DNA of 64,000 nucleotides from Astragalus membranaceus (lineage: Eukaryota > Streptophyta > Magnoliopsida > Fabales > Fabaceae): assembly GCA_039519185.1 (NCBI GenBank), contig CM076849.1, positions 37,381,109 through 37,445,108 on the forward strand, read 5' to 3'. How positions within the stretch are numbered: the first letter of the stretch is position 1; each line of letters begins with the position of its first letter. This document shows, piece after piece, positions 1-10,354 of the stretch. Below the pieces are notes generated by a model, which saw only the letters and a program-made list of their open reading frames with translations, searched no databases and was not told the DNA's origin. Both the position numbers and the translations under genes were made by a program.

Positions 1-69
1 TTCTTCTTTTAATCCAATTTCTCTTCTATTTCTCAAAAAGTACAAAAATAAATAACCGTTTAGCGAGTC

Positions 70-71
<2 letters not shown>

Positions 72-140
<69 letters not shown>
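72..140. repeat. (TTA)n microsatellite
   Basis: An uninterrupted TTA trinucleotide run of about 23 units lies inside AT-rich DNA just upstream of the LTR-like tail. Confidence 0.95.
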
Positions 141-142
<2 letters not shown>

Positions 143-396
143 AGGGTAAAAACATTATTTTTGAATTAATAAACGCTTACACATTTAGTTAAAAGGTAAC
201 CTTCCTTAGGAAGGATGTCGTAGGGTGCTAATACCTTCCCTACGAATAAACGACTCCCGAGCCTAAATCTGGTCCGCAAGACCCCTTTATCCACTCAATA
301 GGGATTTTCCAATGTTTGCCCTTAAACTAACACTTTGGTGGCGGCTTCATTCAAGAACTTCGAAGAATCCCACCTCCGGATTTTTCGGTCGCTACA
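141..396 (+). mobile_element. 3' tail of a Tat/Ogre-like LTR, cut by the window start
   Basis: The stretch has the layout I associate with the 3' end of legume-type Ogre/Tat LTRs: a GGTGCTAATACCTTCCCTA motif, then CGAATAAACGACTCCCGA, then a TGGTGGCGGC segment, ending in TCGCTACA. No primer-binding site follows, so it would be a 3' LTR or a solo LTR. Its beginning lies outside the window, so no TSD can be tested. The assignment rests on recalled family resemblance, not on an alignment. Confidence 0.45.
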
Positions 397-579
397 ACAG
401 CAAACCAGAAAACATCCATCATCGACAATGCTCTAGTTCAGAAACAAAAATAAACATCTCCTTAATCCAATCGAAACATCAACCCACCAACATCAACAGG
501 CAAACCCATTAGCTATAAATTATTCATGCACGCTAAAGGATTAGTCCATCATTGGGCTACCGTCATATTACAATTCCTT
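397..579. other. Unassigned spacer
   Basis: About 180 bp between the LTR tail and the foldback element. I see no coding signal, repeat or RNA gene here. Confidence 0.5.
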
Positions 580-1912
580 CCTAAACGACTCCTTTATCTT
601 TGCTCTAGGTTTCATTTTGGTCATTTATCTTTTTTTGTCCCATTTTGGTCCCTCATCTTCTATTTAGGTTTCATTTTGGTCTTTTATATTTTTTTCTCAC
701 TTTGGTCATTTACCTTTCATATTTGTTTCTGTTTCGTCCTTCTAAACAAAAATACAGAAAAATGACGAACACTATGAATGTGCTAAGAACACCAAAAACA
801 CTTCGATTTCTTGTTTCTTGAATAACTCATGCAATATTGAAACTGGACTTTAACTTGAATAAAATTTCGCAAGGAATTCAATAGAATTAAAATTAAGCTC
901 AGAAAAGTACTTATGAGCAAAATCACTATTGGAATTGAAATCTTGAATTTGAAGTTCAAAAAATCTTCAATCTCATAATGGTGATTTTGCTATAGAGGAC
1001 CAAATTGAACGATTCTAGAGCTTAAAATGCTCGAAATTCAACAGAGAATCAGAATATGGAAACATTTTGTTTAGAAAAGCGCTAAAATGTAAAATACCTT
1101 GAAAAATCAGTTCGAATCTCTGAAACGTCTTTTGGCTCTTATTTGGTCATTTCTCAACCAATTGCGTTCAACTCGTATTGAGTGTAGAAATTGAACTATA
1201 GCAAAACGTTTCAACGAAAATGATGCAAATTTGAGAACGATGTGAAAAATTGAAAAGCGAATGAAAGTTTCTGTTTTTCACAGCATTCTCAAATTTGCAT
1301 CATTTTCGTTGAAACTTTTTGCTATAGTTCAATTTCTGCACTCAGTACGAGTTGAACGCAATTGGTTTGATAGTGTATGTGTTTTAAGCACTTTTTTGAA
1401 CTAAATACTTGCCACATTCTGATTCCTTATCGAGCATTTTAATTAGGCTCCAGAATCGTTCAATTTGGTGCTCTATAACAAAATCACCATTGTTGAGATT
1501 GAAAGTTTTTTGAACTTCAAATTCAAGATTTCGGTTCCAGAAGTGATTTGATGCACAAGCACTTTTTTGAGCTTAATTTTGGTTCCATTGAATTCATTGC
1601 AAAATTTTATTCAAGTTAGAGTCCAGTTTCATTCAGTTTGGTCCCATATTGTATGAGTTATTCAAGAAACGAGAAATCGAAGTGCTTGGTGTTCTTAAGC
1701 ATATTCATAGAGTTTTTCATTTTTCTTTATTTTTGTTTAAAAGTTCCAAACATAAACGAAAATGAAAGATAAAAGACCAAACTAAGAATAAAAAGATAAA
1801 TGACCAAAATGAAACCTAAATGGAAGATGAGGGACCAAAATGGGACAAAAAAATATAAAGGACCAAAATGAAAGCTAGAGCAAAGATAAATGACCAAAAG
1901 TACTGTTTAGCC
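580..1912. mobile_element. Long foldback element (Mutator-like style), 1.3 kb
   Basis: Two arms of about 650 bp are imperfect reverse complements meeting near 1246. The left outer arm carries CATTTTGGTCATTTATC and CCCATTTTGGTCCCTCATC. The right outer arm carries their reverse complements between about 1760 and 1895. The inner arms match through the segment around CAAATTTGCATCATTTTCG. The right tip ends in TTTAGCC, similar to the GGCTAAA tips of the MITE at 45408-45720. I could not find a convincing target-site duplication and the left tip appears slightly deleted. No coding capacity is seen. It is probably a non-autonomous element with very long terminal inverted repeats. Confidence 0.75.
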
Positions 1913-2048
1913 TAAATAATATAATATACTCCCTCCGTTCCTATTGACTTATCGCTTTGTGCCTTTTTACACATATCAATGAGAGTAATAAATTTTGTTG
2001 TTTTTTATACAATTATTTCTCTCTTATCTATAATCCCCATATTAATTT

Positions 2049-2059
2049 ACTATCTCATT
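2049..2059. repeat. SINE target-site duplication, left copy
   Basis: ACTATCTCATT is repeated exactly at 2248-2258 and brackets the SINE. An 11-bp duplication is typical of LINE-mediated retroposition. Confidence 0.95.
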
Positions 2060-2247
2060 GGCCTAGTGGCTTAATCTACCCTAGGACACGAGGGGTCGAC
2101 CCGGTGCTCCCGGGTTCGATTCCCGTAGTGGACAAACTCGGTGTTGGCCAGTGCGAAATTTGATCCTAATCACGAGCGGAGATTAGTCGTTCGTTGAAAG
2201 TATTGGGACACTCCGTGGGTAGCCAGCGATGGTTCGAAACAAAAAAA
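2060..2247 (+). mobile_element. tRNA-derived SINE inside the Stowaway MITE
   Basis: A 188-bp element with an internal RNA polymerase III promoter of tRNA type. The A-box-like GGCCTAGTGGCTTA sits at the 5' end and the B box GGTTCGATTCC lies near 2114. A unique body of about 110 bp follows, and the 3' end is an A-rich tail (ACAAAAAAA). Exact 11-bp target-site duplications flank it (2049-2059, 2248-2258). It encodes no protein and would have been mobilised by a LINE reverse transcriptase. The A-box and B-box spacing and the flanking duplications argue against a true tRNA gene. Confidence 0.93.
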
Positions 2248-2401
2248 ACTATCTCATTTCATCTATTTCTCTCTCAGCAATAAATACTTAAGGGCATTAT
2301 TGATAAAACAATAATAATGGTGCAATAAACTTTGAAAATGACAAGTAAATAAAAACAAAAATTTTCTACAAAAGCGACGAGCAATAAGGAATAGATGGAG
2401 T

Positions 2402-2530
2402 ACTATTGTAGTTCTTTGAAAAATTGAAAGTGCTAAGGTGGTCAAACAAATCATAAAGTGCAATGTAGTTCATAGAATCATATAAGTTGTCTTTAATGAA
2501 AACATTAATTAATGTTCTAAGCAAACGTTC
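2402..2530. repeat. Duplicated segment, copy 1 (MITE-filled site)
   Basis: This segment, starting CTATTGTAGTTCTTTG, recurs with small changes at about 4304-4425. Copy 1 abuts the Stowaway MITE. In copy 2 the same sequence follows ATAATATA directly with no MITE, so copy 2 serves as an empty-site control for the insertion. Confidence 0.8.
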
Positions 2531-2667
2531 TTATCTATTATTTAACAATAAAATCACTAATATTTTAATCCGTAAGAAACAGCCTCTTGATTTTTGGGTT
2601 TATCTTAATTCTTAACAACTCATCTAGACTAACTTTTTTTTGTTTGGTAAACCAATGTATCCCCTGC

Positions 2668-2720
2668 CAGTGGCGTATCTAGGACCCGAGTCTAGAGTCG
2701 TCAAATTATTTAACCAAATA
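2668..2720. mobile_element. hAT-like terminus
   Basis: CAGTGGCGTATCTAGGACC resembles the CAGTGGCGGA-type ends of plant hAT elements. It lies downstream, on the coding strand, of the transposase fragment at 3027-3543, where the 3' terminus should be. I could not find the partner terminus or an 8-bp TSD. Confidence 0.5.
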
Positions 2721-3026
2721 AAATTTTATATTATAATAAATAAAAGTAAAGACATAATTGTTCAAATCATAAAGCTAGTCAAAAAATCACATACATATTT
2801 ATAAATTATAATTGTCCCCTACGCGACTTCATGTTTTGAAATCATTGAATGATCAACTCAATGTCAACATTCATGAACACTTCTTTCAAGGAATTTACCT
2901 TGATTAGACGACTCCATTGATTCATCGCGACCACGAAGTGGTAATCCCAACTTTAATAGAAGGCGGATGCAAGTAATTGAAGCTGTTAAATGCCTGCGAT
3001 ACATGTCGCGAAGTTGATCAGATGGC

Positions 3027-3543
3027 TTAGCTATTATGTTGATCTTGATTCATTAAATCTTGGCACTTCATCCAAGCAATGTTATGAGCCCCATTAAGAC
3101 CTCCAACATGAGATGAGAGTTTGTCCTTCTTATTCCAAAGCAAGAATCCTTGTGTCACAAAAGTATCACCGCCAGATTGCTTGCCAACATCAGGCTTAAA
3201 AAGATAACAACACAAGCAAAATGCAGCATCCTTTTCTATACTATACACTAGCCAGTTGCAAAATTCATTAAACCGAGAGGGATTAAATCCTCTTGTAGAA
3301 TTTCCAATTTTCTTTTGAGGAAATTTGTGTTGAGTAGGTTGACATGGTCCCTTTTGTAAATATGCTCTTCGTTTCCTCTCTCGATCATTAGGATGATATG
3401 CGGATATTGTAATCCATTTTTCCGGATCCGATGGAAAATCTTCTAAATTAATTTCAACGTGTTGACGTTGGGAACTTGTTTTGCCCGATTTTGATCGTGT
3501 CGTGATAATCTTCTCTTGAGGTAGTTTTCCATTGTCTTTTAAA
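3027..3543 (-). pseudogene. hAT transposase N-terminal fragment (TTF-type zinc finger)
   Basis: On the minus strand an open frame reads through a segment typical of plant hAT transposases with an N-terminal TTF-type zinc finger. Visible blocks are DPEKWITISAYHPNDRERKR, KGPCQPTQHKFP, FNEFCNWLVYSIEKDAAFC followed by CCYLF, and GGLNGAHNIAWMKCQDLMNQ. The Cys pairs and the H-N-A-W-x-x-C block match the zinc-finger region. The frame stops just after this domain, so the catalytic core and C-terminal dimerisation region that would follow are absent. Upstream (3544 onward) is AT-rich, intron-like DNA. It is a fragment or deletion derivative that cannot encode a working transposase. The family call is firm; the element boundaries are not. 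Confidence 0.8.
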
Positions 3544-4303
3544 ATCTAAAAAAAAAAACAATTCAATAGGCAAAATCCTATTCAATGACAAACAAAATCC
3601 TATATATTCAATAACAAACAATATTCAATTCAATAGATTATTCAATATCAAAGAGAATCCTATTCAATAAACTATTCAGAGTTCAGTAACAAGCAAAATC
3701 CTACGTTCCTATTGTTCCCTATTGTTCCATTCTTTCTCATTTTTCCTCTTCGCTTCTCCTCTTCTCATTTTATCAATGGAGATTCAAAACAATAATCCAA
3801 AATCGAAATCCCTACTATTCCCTATAGCAGGATCATTTTTCAAGACGAAATCCTAAATAGAATGCAAAACGAAATCCTAAATAAAATGCAAATCGAAATC
3901 CCTAACCTTGAAGAGAAGCGGCGGTTCTGGGCGAAAACGAAATAGAATGCAAAATGAATCCGTGTGTTTCACCTTATATGATACTAAGGAAATAAAGGGG
4001 TCTTGTTTCAGCTTTCTAAGATAAATTGCCCCCAAATTCGTTATTTCCTTCCATTCTTAATGACAATTGACAAAGAATTGCCCCCAAATTGCATTAGAAA
4101 AAGGCCAATGAGCAAAAGGTATACGGTGGCTTTCTAAGATAAATTGCCACAGAAAAAGAATTGCCCCCAAATTGCATGGAAAGCTGAAACAACCCCCTTT
4201 TTTTCCTTCTGAAATGACGAAAATTAAAACAGCTTGCAAATATGATGTGAAACCTTAGTATACTATAATCGAAACTAAAAAAACACTAACATAATATACT
4301 ATT
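3544..4303. other. AT-rich 5' flank of the hAT fragment
   Basis: Low-complexity DNA with repeated ATCCTATTCAATA-like words (about 3565-3700). A TTTCTAAGATAAATTGCC segment and an AATTGCCCCCAAATT segment each recur between about 4015 and 4175. It could be an intron or leader of the hAT element. No coding signal is seen. Confidence 0.4.
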
Positions 4304-4425
4304 GTAGTTCTTTGAAAAATTGAAAGTGCTAACATGGTAAAAAAAAATCATAAAATGCAAGTAGTTCATAGAATCATATAAGTTGTCTTTGGTGAAAACA
4401 TTAATGTTCTGTTCGTTCTTTTGAT
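4304..4425. repeat. Duplicated segment, copy 2 (empty site for the MITE)
   Basis: Diverged second copy of 2402-2530. The sequence crosses the junction where copy 1 carries the Stowaway/SINE composite without any insertion. Confidence 0.75.
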
Positions 4426-4961
4426 TAAACTGTTTTTTCATAATAGAATCAAGCAGTGGTCATAAGACAGCTTCAACATACTTTGGCACCATTATATTCT
4501 TAACCATCCTCACATACAATTTTTTTGGCAAGGAAGAAATAAATCACACATTCTCATAAACCGGTTTTTTTTTTTAAATAAAAGGAAATGAGTCTCGTTA
4601 AAACCTTCTGATGCAAAACCCTCCTTAGGGATAAAAAGACATCAGATAAGGTGCGAACGTTGTTGTTTGTTAACCAAGAAGAATAACACCCACTCAAAGT
4701 CAAAATCTATCACCTCACCTATAGCGAGGATTAGATCCTAAGCAGGCGCCTAAAAACCCTTTTCGCGAAAAATATTTGGCTATCAAAATATTAGAGATTA
4801 AAGAATCCAAAAAAATCAAGAGCCTTCAACTTTGCTTTTCCAACACAGATAATTAAAAGAGTAGAGATTTCAATATCACATGCCTTCCTGATTACTAGAT
4901 ATGAACAATTTATCTTAGAAAGCCACCGTATACCTTTTGTTTCACCACCAACAGGAATTCA
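4426..4961. other. Unassigned intergenic DNA
   Basis: About 540 bp with a poly-T run near 4565. I recognise no gene, terminal repeat or RNA. Confidence 0.4.
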
Positions 4962-5198
4962 TTATTTTCTGAATTTAGTTTCCAAATTATTTAGGGATAT
5001 GCTCATCATATAGGAGGGAATCGCTTGGAGAACTGATTGAATGAGAACCTCTCTACCCGCTCTTGATGTGCTATACATTTCCAAAGTTTTATTTCTTCCA
5101 AAACATATCTTTAAAGAAATTGAAAGTGGCCAAAACATATCTACCAACCATACAAGAGACCCCCAAATATTTTCCCATTTGCAAACACTAACACTCAA
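4962..5198 (-). pseudogene. LINE (non-LTR retrotransposon) reverse transcriptase fragment
   Basis: The minus-strand translation contains SRAGREVLIQSVLQAIPSYM, matching the conserved SRAGREVLIKSVLQAIPxYxMS block just C-terminal to the catalytic palm of plant L1-type LINE reverse transcriptases. Only about 75 residues are recognisable. The YADD palm, endonuclease and RNase H or zinc-finger parts are not present around it. A dead fragment. A LINE of this kind would supply the machinery for SINEs such as 2060-2247, but this copy cannot. Confidence 0.8.
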
Positions 5199-5762
5199 TG
5201 AAGATCTTGAGGAGGATTGACGGCAAGATGGACATTGTTACTGAAGGAAATTTTAGATTTGTTTGATCCGAAACTTCTTTATTGCCAACAAGATATTATT
5301 CATGGACATTGCCTATTGTTCATTGGCCTTTAAAAACAAAACTCGCCATCTTCAAAAAGTAAGTGAGTTACAATAAGTGCTGTTCAACACAGTGTCTTGT
5401 TGCCTGGTGAATAAGAGCAGGGAGACCCTCAAGACAAAATTGGCTCCCTTGAGTTATTCGTGTACCAAATTCGTCAAACAAACTGATTGTGAATTAGAAA
5501 AAGGTTTATGGTAATCTTGTCTAATTAATGGCCATTGTCTTGGTAGTGATTGCCATGAAATCACTACTAGACTGAATATTAGTCAAAAACATGTAAAGAA
5601 TGTGGATTAAATGGCTCGGAAATGGAAGGTTTAGAAAATGAGATGGAATGATTCGACTGGAATTTGTGAAACAAAAAAAGAACAAGAACTTTCTTAAAGA
5701 GGGTAAAAAGAAGTTCAATGGAAGAAAAGAGCAAAAAATTGCAAAGTGTTGAAAGGTAAATT
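5199..5762. other. Unassigned intergenic DNA
   Basis: No recognisable gene, repeat or terminal motif. Short open frames here have no family signature. Confidence 0.4.
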
Positions 5763-6248
5763 CACTACAAAAAAATGTCTTATTAGCGACGGAATTTAGC
5801 GAGGGATCTATGTCAGTCGCTAAAAAGGAACTTTAACGACGAATTTAGCGAGGGACATAAGGCCTGTCGTTTAGACTGACATTAGGGACGGAACTATCCA
5901 TCGCTAATAGAGGCGCATATTTTCAAAATGACAGCACAAACTTCAATGACAGTAGCGACAGACTGTCCCTCGCTAATTAACTTTTGCGAGGGACTTAGCG
6001 AGGGAATACGGTCGCTAAATGTAACACGTGACAGTCAGAATTTGGATGCGTGGCATCCAGTGTTAGGGAGGGAATATTCCTATGCACATTAGCAATAGAT
6101 TCAAATTTCCCTCGCTAACCTTGTAGCAAGGAGGTTTTTAGCGACATAATCAGTCCCTCGCTAATTCCCTCGCAAAAATCAATTAGCGACGGAAATAGTG
6201 ACGTTAGCGACAGAATTGTCCCTCGCTAATCAGCGTTTTTTTGTAGTG
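5763..6248. mobile_element. Non-autonomous CACTA element, 486 bp
   Basis: It begins CACTACAAAAAAATG and ends in the inverted TTTTTTTGTAGTG. Both subterminal regions are packed with TTAGCGAGGGA / TCCCTCGCTAA repeats in both orientations. Such repeats are the usual binding sites for the CACTA accessory protein (TnpA type). AATT flanks both ends; CACTA TSDs are normally 3 bp, so the exact TSD is ambiguous. No ORF. It shares its termini and subterminal motif with the element at 6393-7342. Confidence 0.88.
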
Positions 6249-6392
6249 AATTGCAAGTAAGTAAGTGACCTGAAAATGTAAAGAAAACATTTAAATAGCT
6301 AGAAACGTAAATGTCAAAAGATAAATTTGACTGGAAGGTAAATTTGCATCGAAATGTAAAGACTTTAGAAATTATACTCGAGTCACTCTGCA

Positions 6393-7342
6393 CACTACAA
6401 AAAAAAGCTTATTAGCGACGGATTTTTCCCTCGCAAAAAGCCTTATTTTCGTTGCAAATCACCATTTGCAAAGGAATTAGCGAGGGACTGATTCCCTCTC
6501 TAAAATGCTCCTCGCTAATGCGTTAGCAAGGGAAATTTGAATCCATCGCTAATTAGCGAGAGACTATTCCCTCGCTAATCATGACTGACATGTGTCCCAA
6601 TTTGAATGACTTGTTTTATGTGTTGTTTTAATTTTTTTAAACCTATTTTTTTTATATTAATTTTACATTATATTATTAATTTTGTGGTGGTGGTGGTGTA
6701 GTGGTGAAAGGTGGAAACGGCTATCGAGGGAAGGGGAAGAGTAAGGGAGAAAGAGAGTGAGTGAGAGAGAGAGAGAGAGAGGGTGGGAGGAGCTATGTGG
6801 TGGTGGTTGTGGTGATGACAGTTTACTTCATAGGAGAGAGAGAGAGAGAGAGGAGAGGAGTTCTTGCATGGTGGTGGTGGTGGAAGGTGGAGAGAAGAAG
6901 AGAGGAGTTCATGGTGGTGGTGGTGGTGTGGTGGTGTTGAAGGGTGGAGAGAATTCATTGGGAAAGAGAGAAGAGATAAGATGAAATGAGAGTGTTTGGT
7001 GTGTGGTTCTTTATAACCTTGGTGTAGGGTAAAAAAAAATTGCCCTTTGCAAGGGACTTAGTTCCGTCGCTAACAACAAATCCCACTTCCCAAGGACTGC
7101 GCAACAGTCAGATTCACGTTAGCGAGAGACCAATTCTGTCGTTAATGACCTTGTTTTTCGTACTAAAATTTTCAAATTTCTGCCCCCACTTAGCGAGGGA
7201 CGGGTCCGTCGCTAATACCATTAATTCCGTCATTAACCTGGAGCTGGAACGACATTCCACATTCCCTCGTAAATTCCCTCGCTAACGTCAGTTTTAGAGA
7301 GGGAGTAACTTTCCCTCGATAATAAGCTATTTTTTTGTAGTG
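6393..7342. mobile_element. Non-autonomous CACTA element, 950 bp, same family
   Basis: It starts CACTACAAAAAAAAGC and ends GCTATTTTTTTGTAGTG, with TAGCGAGGGA-type subterminal repeats at 6410-6575 and 7045-7320. The flanking trinucleotides are GCA and GAA, so the TSD has one mismatch or is lost. The core (about 6600-7035) is unlike the smaller relative and holds GGT and GA simple repeats, so it is either unrelated filler or captured DNA. No believable protein is encoded. Confidence 0.85.
6683..6945. repeat. (GGT)n / (GA)n low-complexity tract
   Basis: Runs of GGT at about 6684-6705, 6870-6885 and 6912-6940 and runs of GA at about 6755-6782 and 6835-6855 form the core of the CACTA element. Translations here (His-rich, Arg/Glu-rich) are artefacts of the simple repeats. 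Confidence 0.9.
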
Positions 7343-7824
7343 GAAAATCTACTAGCACTGTGAGATATAGGGAATTCTCAAGTGGCTTCACTGGTTTTTA
7401 AATTGTCACCTCTTATCTGAATTCTCTTTTTTTAGAAAAAAAGTGGGTTCACTGGTTTTTAATTTGCCGATTTCCAATTATATTTGGGTTTTATATTTTG
7501 TGTACAAGAAGGCATTCTAAACCTTAATGCATATTTGAGATTTGGCTTAATGTACTATGTAGTTGTCTTTGGTACTCTTATGCAATGAGTTACTTATTTA
7601 TTTCACAATTTTATAGTAGTATTTAGTCTTTGAAAATCATTTCTACTAAAACACTACAATTTTTATGCTTTGCATGCCCCTTTTGAAAGCTCACTCAACT
7701 GATACCACTTGAAAATCTTTTCAATAAGTTAGCAACACACATATTAATCATTTTTCATTCTTTATAACATTTTGGTTTTGAAATGCTAATCATTTGGAGA
7801 TTGTGATCCTTGGGAACTCATGTA

Positions 7825-7883
<59 letters not shown>

Positions 7884-8850
7884 GGTGGGTGGTTATGCTT
7901 TTTACAATGCAAAGGTTAAGAAGCCCATTTTTACTCACACTTAACCTTTATTGTAAGTGTTTCTATTAAAGGTATGCTAGAATGAGGAGACACACAATGG
8001 TATGCTTTGCATTAGATACATTTGGACCAATGAGATACACTAGAACAATTCTCAACATTGGTTGATTATCAACTTTTTTAGTTTTGCAGATATATAACAG
8101 CAACTGACAAGTATTTATTTTGAGATATACTATTTAGTTGTTCATCAGAATAAACTGCAATTTTCAAGTAGTATTCTTTACATCTAAGCACATGCCAAAT
8201 TGATTTCAAGTAGTATTCTTGGCTTCAATTTGGTTACTTTTGATGATACGCAAGTTTAATGGGCTTCTTTGTGTTTTATAGGTGAAAGAGACATCAATGT
8301 TTGTGATTTGTCTAAGAAACCTGGTGGTGCTTTTGTGGACCAAGAAGAAAGTTGAGTAGGAAAGCTTGAGATCTATTAAAGGTATTATGTCACTAAACCT
8401 ACATTCTCCCTAAATCCCTTTTTCATTCATTATCCCCTCACATTCTATGAAAAAGTTTTTGAAGGTACCACACGTTCCATTTTTAACAGTATTCTTTGAA
8501 GCTGGTGGGACTGTTCTGTATATTAACTATAGTAACACACTTTTTTCTCCAAATTTTTATGACAGATAAAATGGACTCAAACCTAAAGAAATATATATTA
8601 GATAGTTGTAGGCAATAATTATATCACAAGGAAGCACTATCATAAAACTGTTAAAAGGTTTGGTCATTTTAAATGCATTGATCTATATATATGTCGGTTG
8701 TAAAGTTACAAGTGAATTTAATATAAACACTTTAGAATCTATTTTCATCCTTATTTTTAAGTATCACATTCAACAATGCTTTAATATTGTGACTTTTAAG
8801 TTTGTGCAGTGACTACGGGTAAGGGAGTTTGTGTCCCAGTAATATTGAGA
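7343..8850. other. Unassigned DNA with a (TA)n tract at 7833-7879
   Basis: About 1.5 kb of AT-rich sequence with a TA microsatellite of about 23 units. A short intron/exon-like boundary is visible near 8280 (TTTTATAG then GTGAAAGAGACATC), but no protein family could be recognised. It may belong to the larger unit that ends with the Helitron-like terminus at 19683. That link is only a possibility. Confidence 0.35.
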
Positions 8851-9034
8851 GGTAAATCTAGAGCTGGCAAAATGGGCCGGGCCCGCCGGGCCGGGCCGGG
8901 TTAGCCCGAAAAATGGGAGGGCTTGGGCCGAAGGAATTGAGCCCGTTTTTACATCCGGACTTTTTAGCCCGGTCCGCAAAAGCCCGAGCCCGCGTCGGGT
9001 TAGCCCGACCGGGCCATGGGTAGCCCGCAATCCC

Positions 9035-9035
<1 letters not shown>

Positions 9036-9107
<72 letters not shown>
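9036..9107. repeat. (TA)36 microsatellite
   Basis: Perfect TA run immediately inside the left GC-rich arm of the hAT-type element. Confidence 0.97.
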
Positions 9108-9108
<1 letters not shown>

Positions 9109-9212
9109 TTGTGATAAACTTGTGATTTGGAATCATAAACTTGTGATATGGTTTGTGCATCATGCTGATTCAAAGAATTAAGACCCATTTTGCATATTGC
9201 TGTGTTTACATG

Positions 9213-9454
9213 CAAATAACTGATGCATGCAATGCTTGCTTTGAGCAAAAACAAATTTTCACTCAAGAGGTTCTTGCCAAAGTTTTGAATCAATTGGTAT
9301 GTAATGTGGGGATCACTTCATTTGTATTCGGGATGGAAATTCAAATAGATTGATCTAATACAGCAGATGCTCATTCCTGCAGGTTGAGCAGATTCCTCTT
9401 CCTTTACTGTTCATGCGAGCAGTTTTACAAGCAATTGGTGCTTTTCCAACACTG
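9213..9454 (+). pseudogene. Captured symplekin (ESP4/SYM) gene fragment, two exons
   Basis: Exon part 1 (about 9213-9296) encodes ITDACNACFEQKQIFTQEVL and then AKVLNQL. A consistent intron follows (9297-9382, GTATGT...CTGCAG, 86 bp). Exon part 2 (9383-9454) encodes VEQIPLPLLFMRAVLQAIGA and then FPTL, ending at a GTAAGA donor. The reading phase is preserved across the intron. The blocks match the C-terminal domain of symplekin, the scaffold of the mRNA 3'-end cleavage/polyadenylation complex, as I recall it from plant and animal proteins. Only about 52 residues are present and the neighbouring exons are missing. Because the intron is retained, it was acquired at DNA level, not through a cDNA. 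No promoter or start codon belongs to it, so it is not a functional gene. Confidence 0.8.
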
Positions 9455-10354
9455 GTAAGAAGTGTCGTGTTGTAATAATGCCATCAAACATGTTTGATTG
9501 TTTATGCTGTAACAGAATTCAGGAAATTGACCAGGAGATCTTGATATTGGGGAAAAGTGTCCGGTTACATGATAGTATCGCGCATAATGCGGGCTAGCCC
9601 GAAAAGCCCGCAGCCCGCATAGGGCCGGGCTTGGGCCATAAATGGTGAGCCCGAATTTCAACCCAGGCTTTTTAGCTTGGCCCTTAAAAGCCCGAGTCCA
9701 TAGCGGGCCGGCCCGAGATGGGCCGGGTAGCCCGTTTTGCCAGCTCTAGGTAAATCCATGTCTATTGATGTTTCATCTTAAATTGTTTGTACGTTTGCTT
9801 TCCCTATCCTCTATCCTATGTGTCCACGTAACAATCTGTTAAGAATGAGCCACTAATGGAAAAAAGGCATTTCATATCGGTTAAAATTGACATTTCATAT
9901 CGGTTCCGGAACCGATGCCGAACAAGGAGATATAAAAAATAGGGAAATTTCATATCGGTTCCTGAACCATTATGAAAAGCTGTTTTTATATCGGTTTCCC
10001 CTAGAACCGTTATGAAAAGTCAGTTTTCGCTTATATTTGACATCGGTTTTATATGGGAACCGATATGAATATTGATTTTTAACATCGGTTTTCTCTCAGA
10101 ACCGATATGAAATACTGATTTTTAACATCGGTTTTCTATCAGAACCGATATGAAAAGTCAGGTTTTTTTTATAAAAAAAACTGGTTTCTGTTCAGCAATA
10201 TACATGGAACAATACTCTGTACATAGAAGCAACGAAATGATAGAAACACAACACAAACACGCTGTTACATATACTCCACTACAGATCATTCAAATTCATT
10301 AAACAAATGATGCTAAGCAATATAACATTCAAATTCATATACAGGGCGAAAACT

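Larger units (their letters stand above)
1929..2400. mobile_element. Stowaway-type MITE (Tc1/mariner), split by a SINE
   Basis: The left tip is CTCCCTCCGTTCCTATTGAC and the right tip is the inverted GGAATAGATGGAG, the classic Stowaway terminal signature. It is flanked by TA on both sides (1927-1928 and 2401-2402). Removing the nested SINE and its duplicated target leaves about 273 bp, normal for this family. It is non-coding and would depend on a mariner transposase in trans. Confidence 0.9.
8859..9748. mobile_element. hAT-type element with captured gene fragment (Pack-hAT)
   Basis: The ends are TAGAGCTGGCAAAATGGGCC and its inverted counterpart GCCCGTTTTGCCAGCTCTA. An exact 8-bp target-site duplication, GGTAAATC, flanks it (8851-8858 and 9749-9756), diagnostic for hAT. 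About 170 bp of GC-rich terminal inverted repeat (GGGCCGGGCC words) borders each side. The core differs sharply in composition. It holds a (TA)36 tract (9036-9107) and two exons with an intron of a symplekin-like gene (9213-9454). No transposase is encoded, so it must be mobilised in trans. Confidence 0.92.

Noticed and set aside
2060..2160. A tRNA gene suggested by A-box and B-box motifs
   Set aside because: There is no cloverleaf acceptor pairing, a poly-A-like 3' end is present and 11-bp TSDs flank the unit, so it is a SINE.
4426..4961. Partner terminus of the hAT element starting near 2668
   Set aside because: I searched by eye for an inverted CCTAGATACGCCACTG-like end with an 8-bp duplication and found none, so element boundaries were not assigned.
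6668..6984. His-rich and Arg/Glu-rich small proteins
   Set aside because: These are translations of GGT and GA simple repeats in the core of a CACTA MITE.
8858..9163. Tyr/Ile-repeat peptide on the minus strand
   Set aside because: Translation of a (TA)36 tract.
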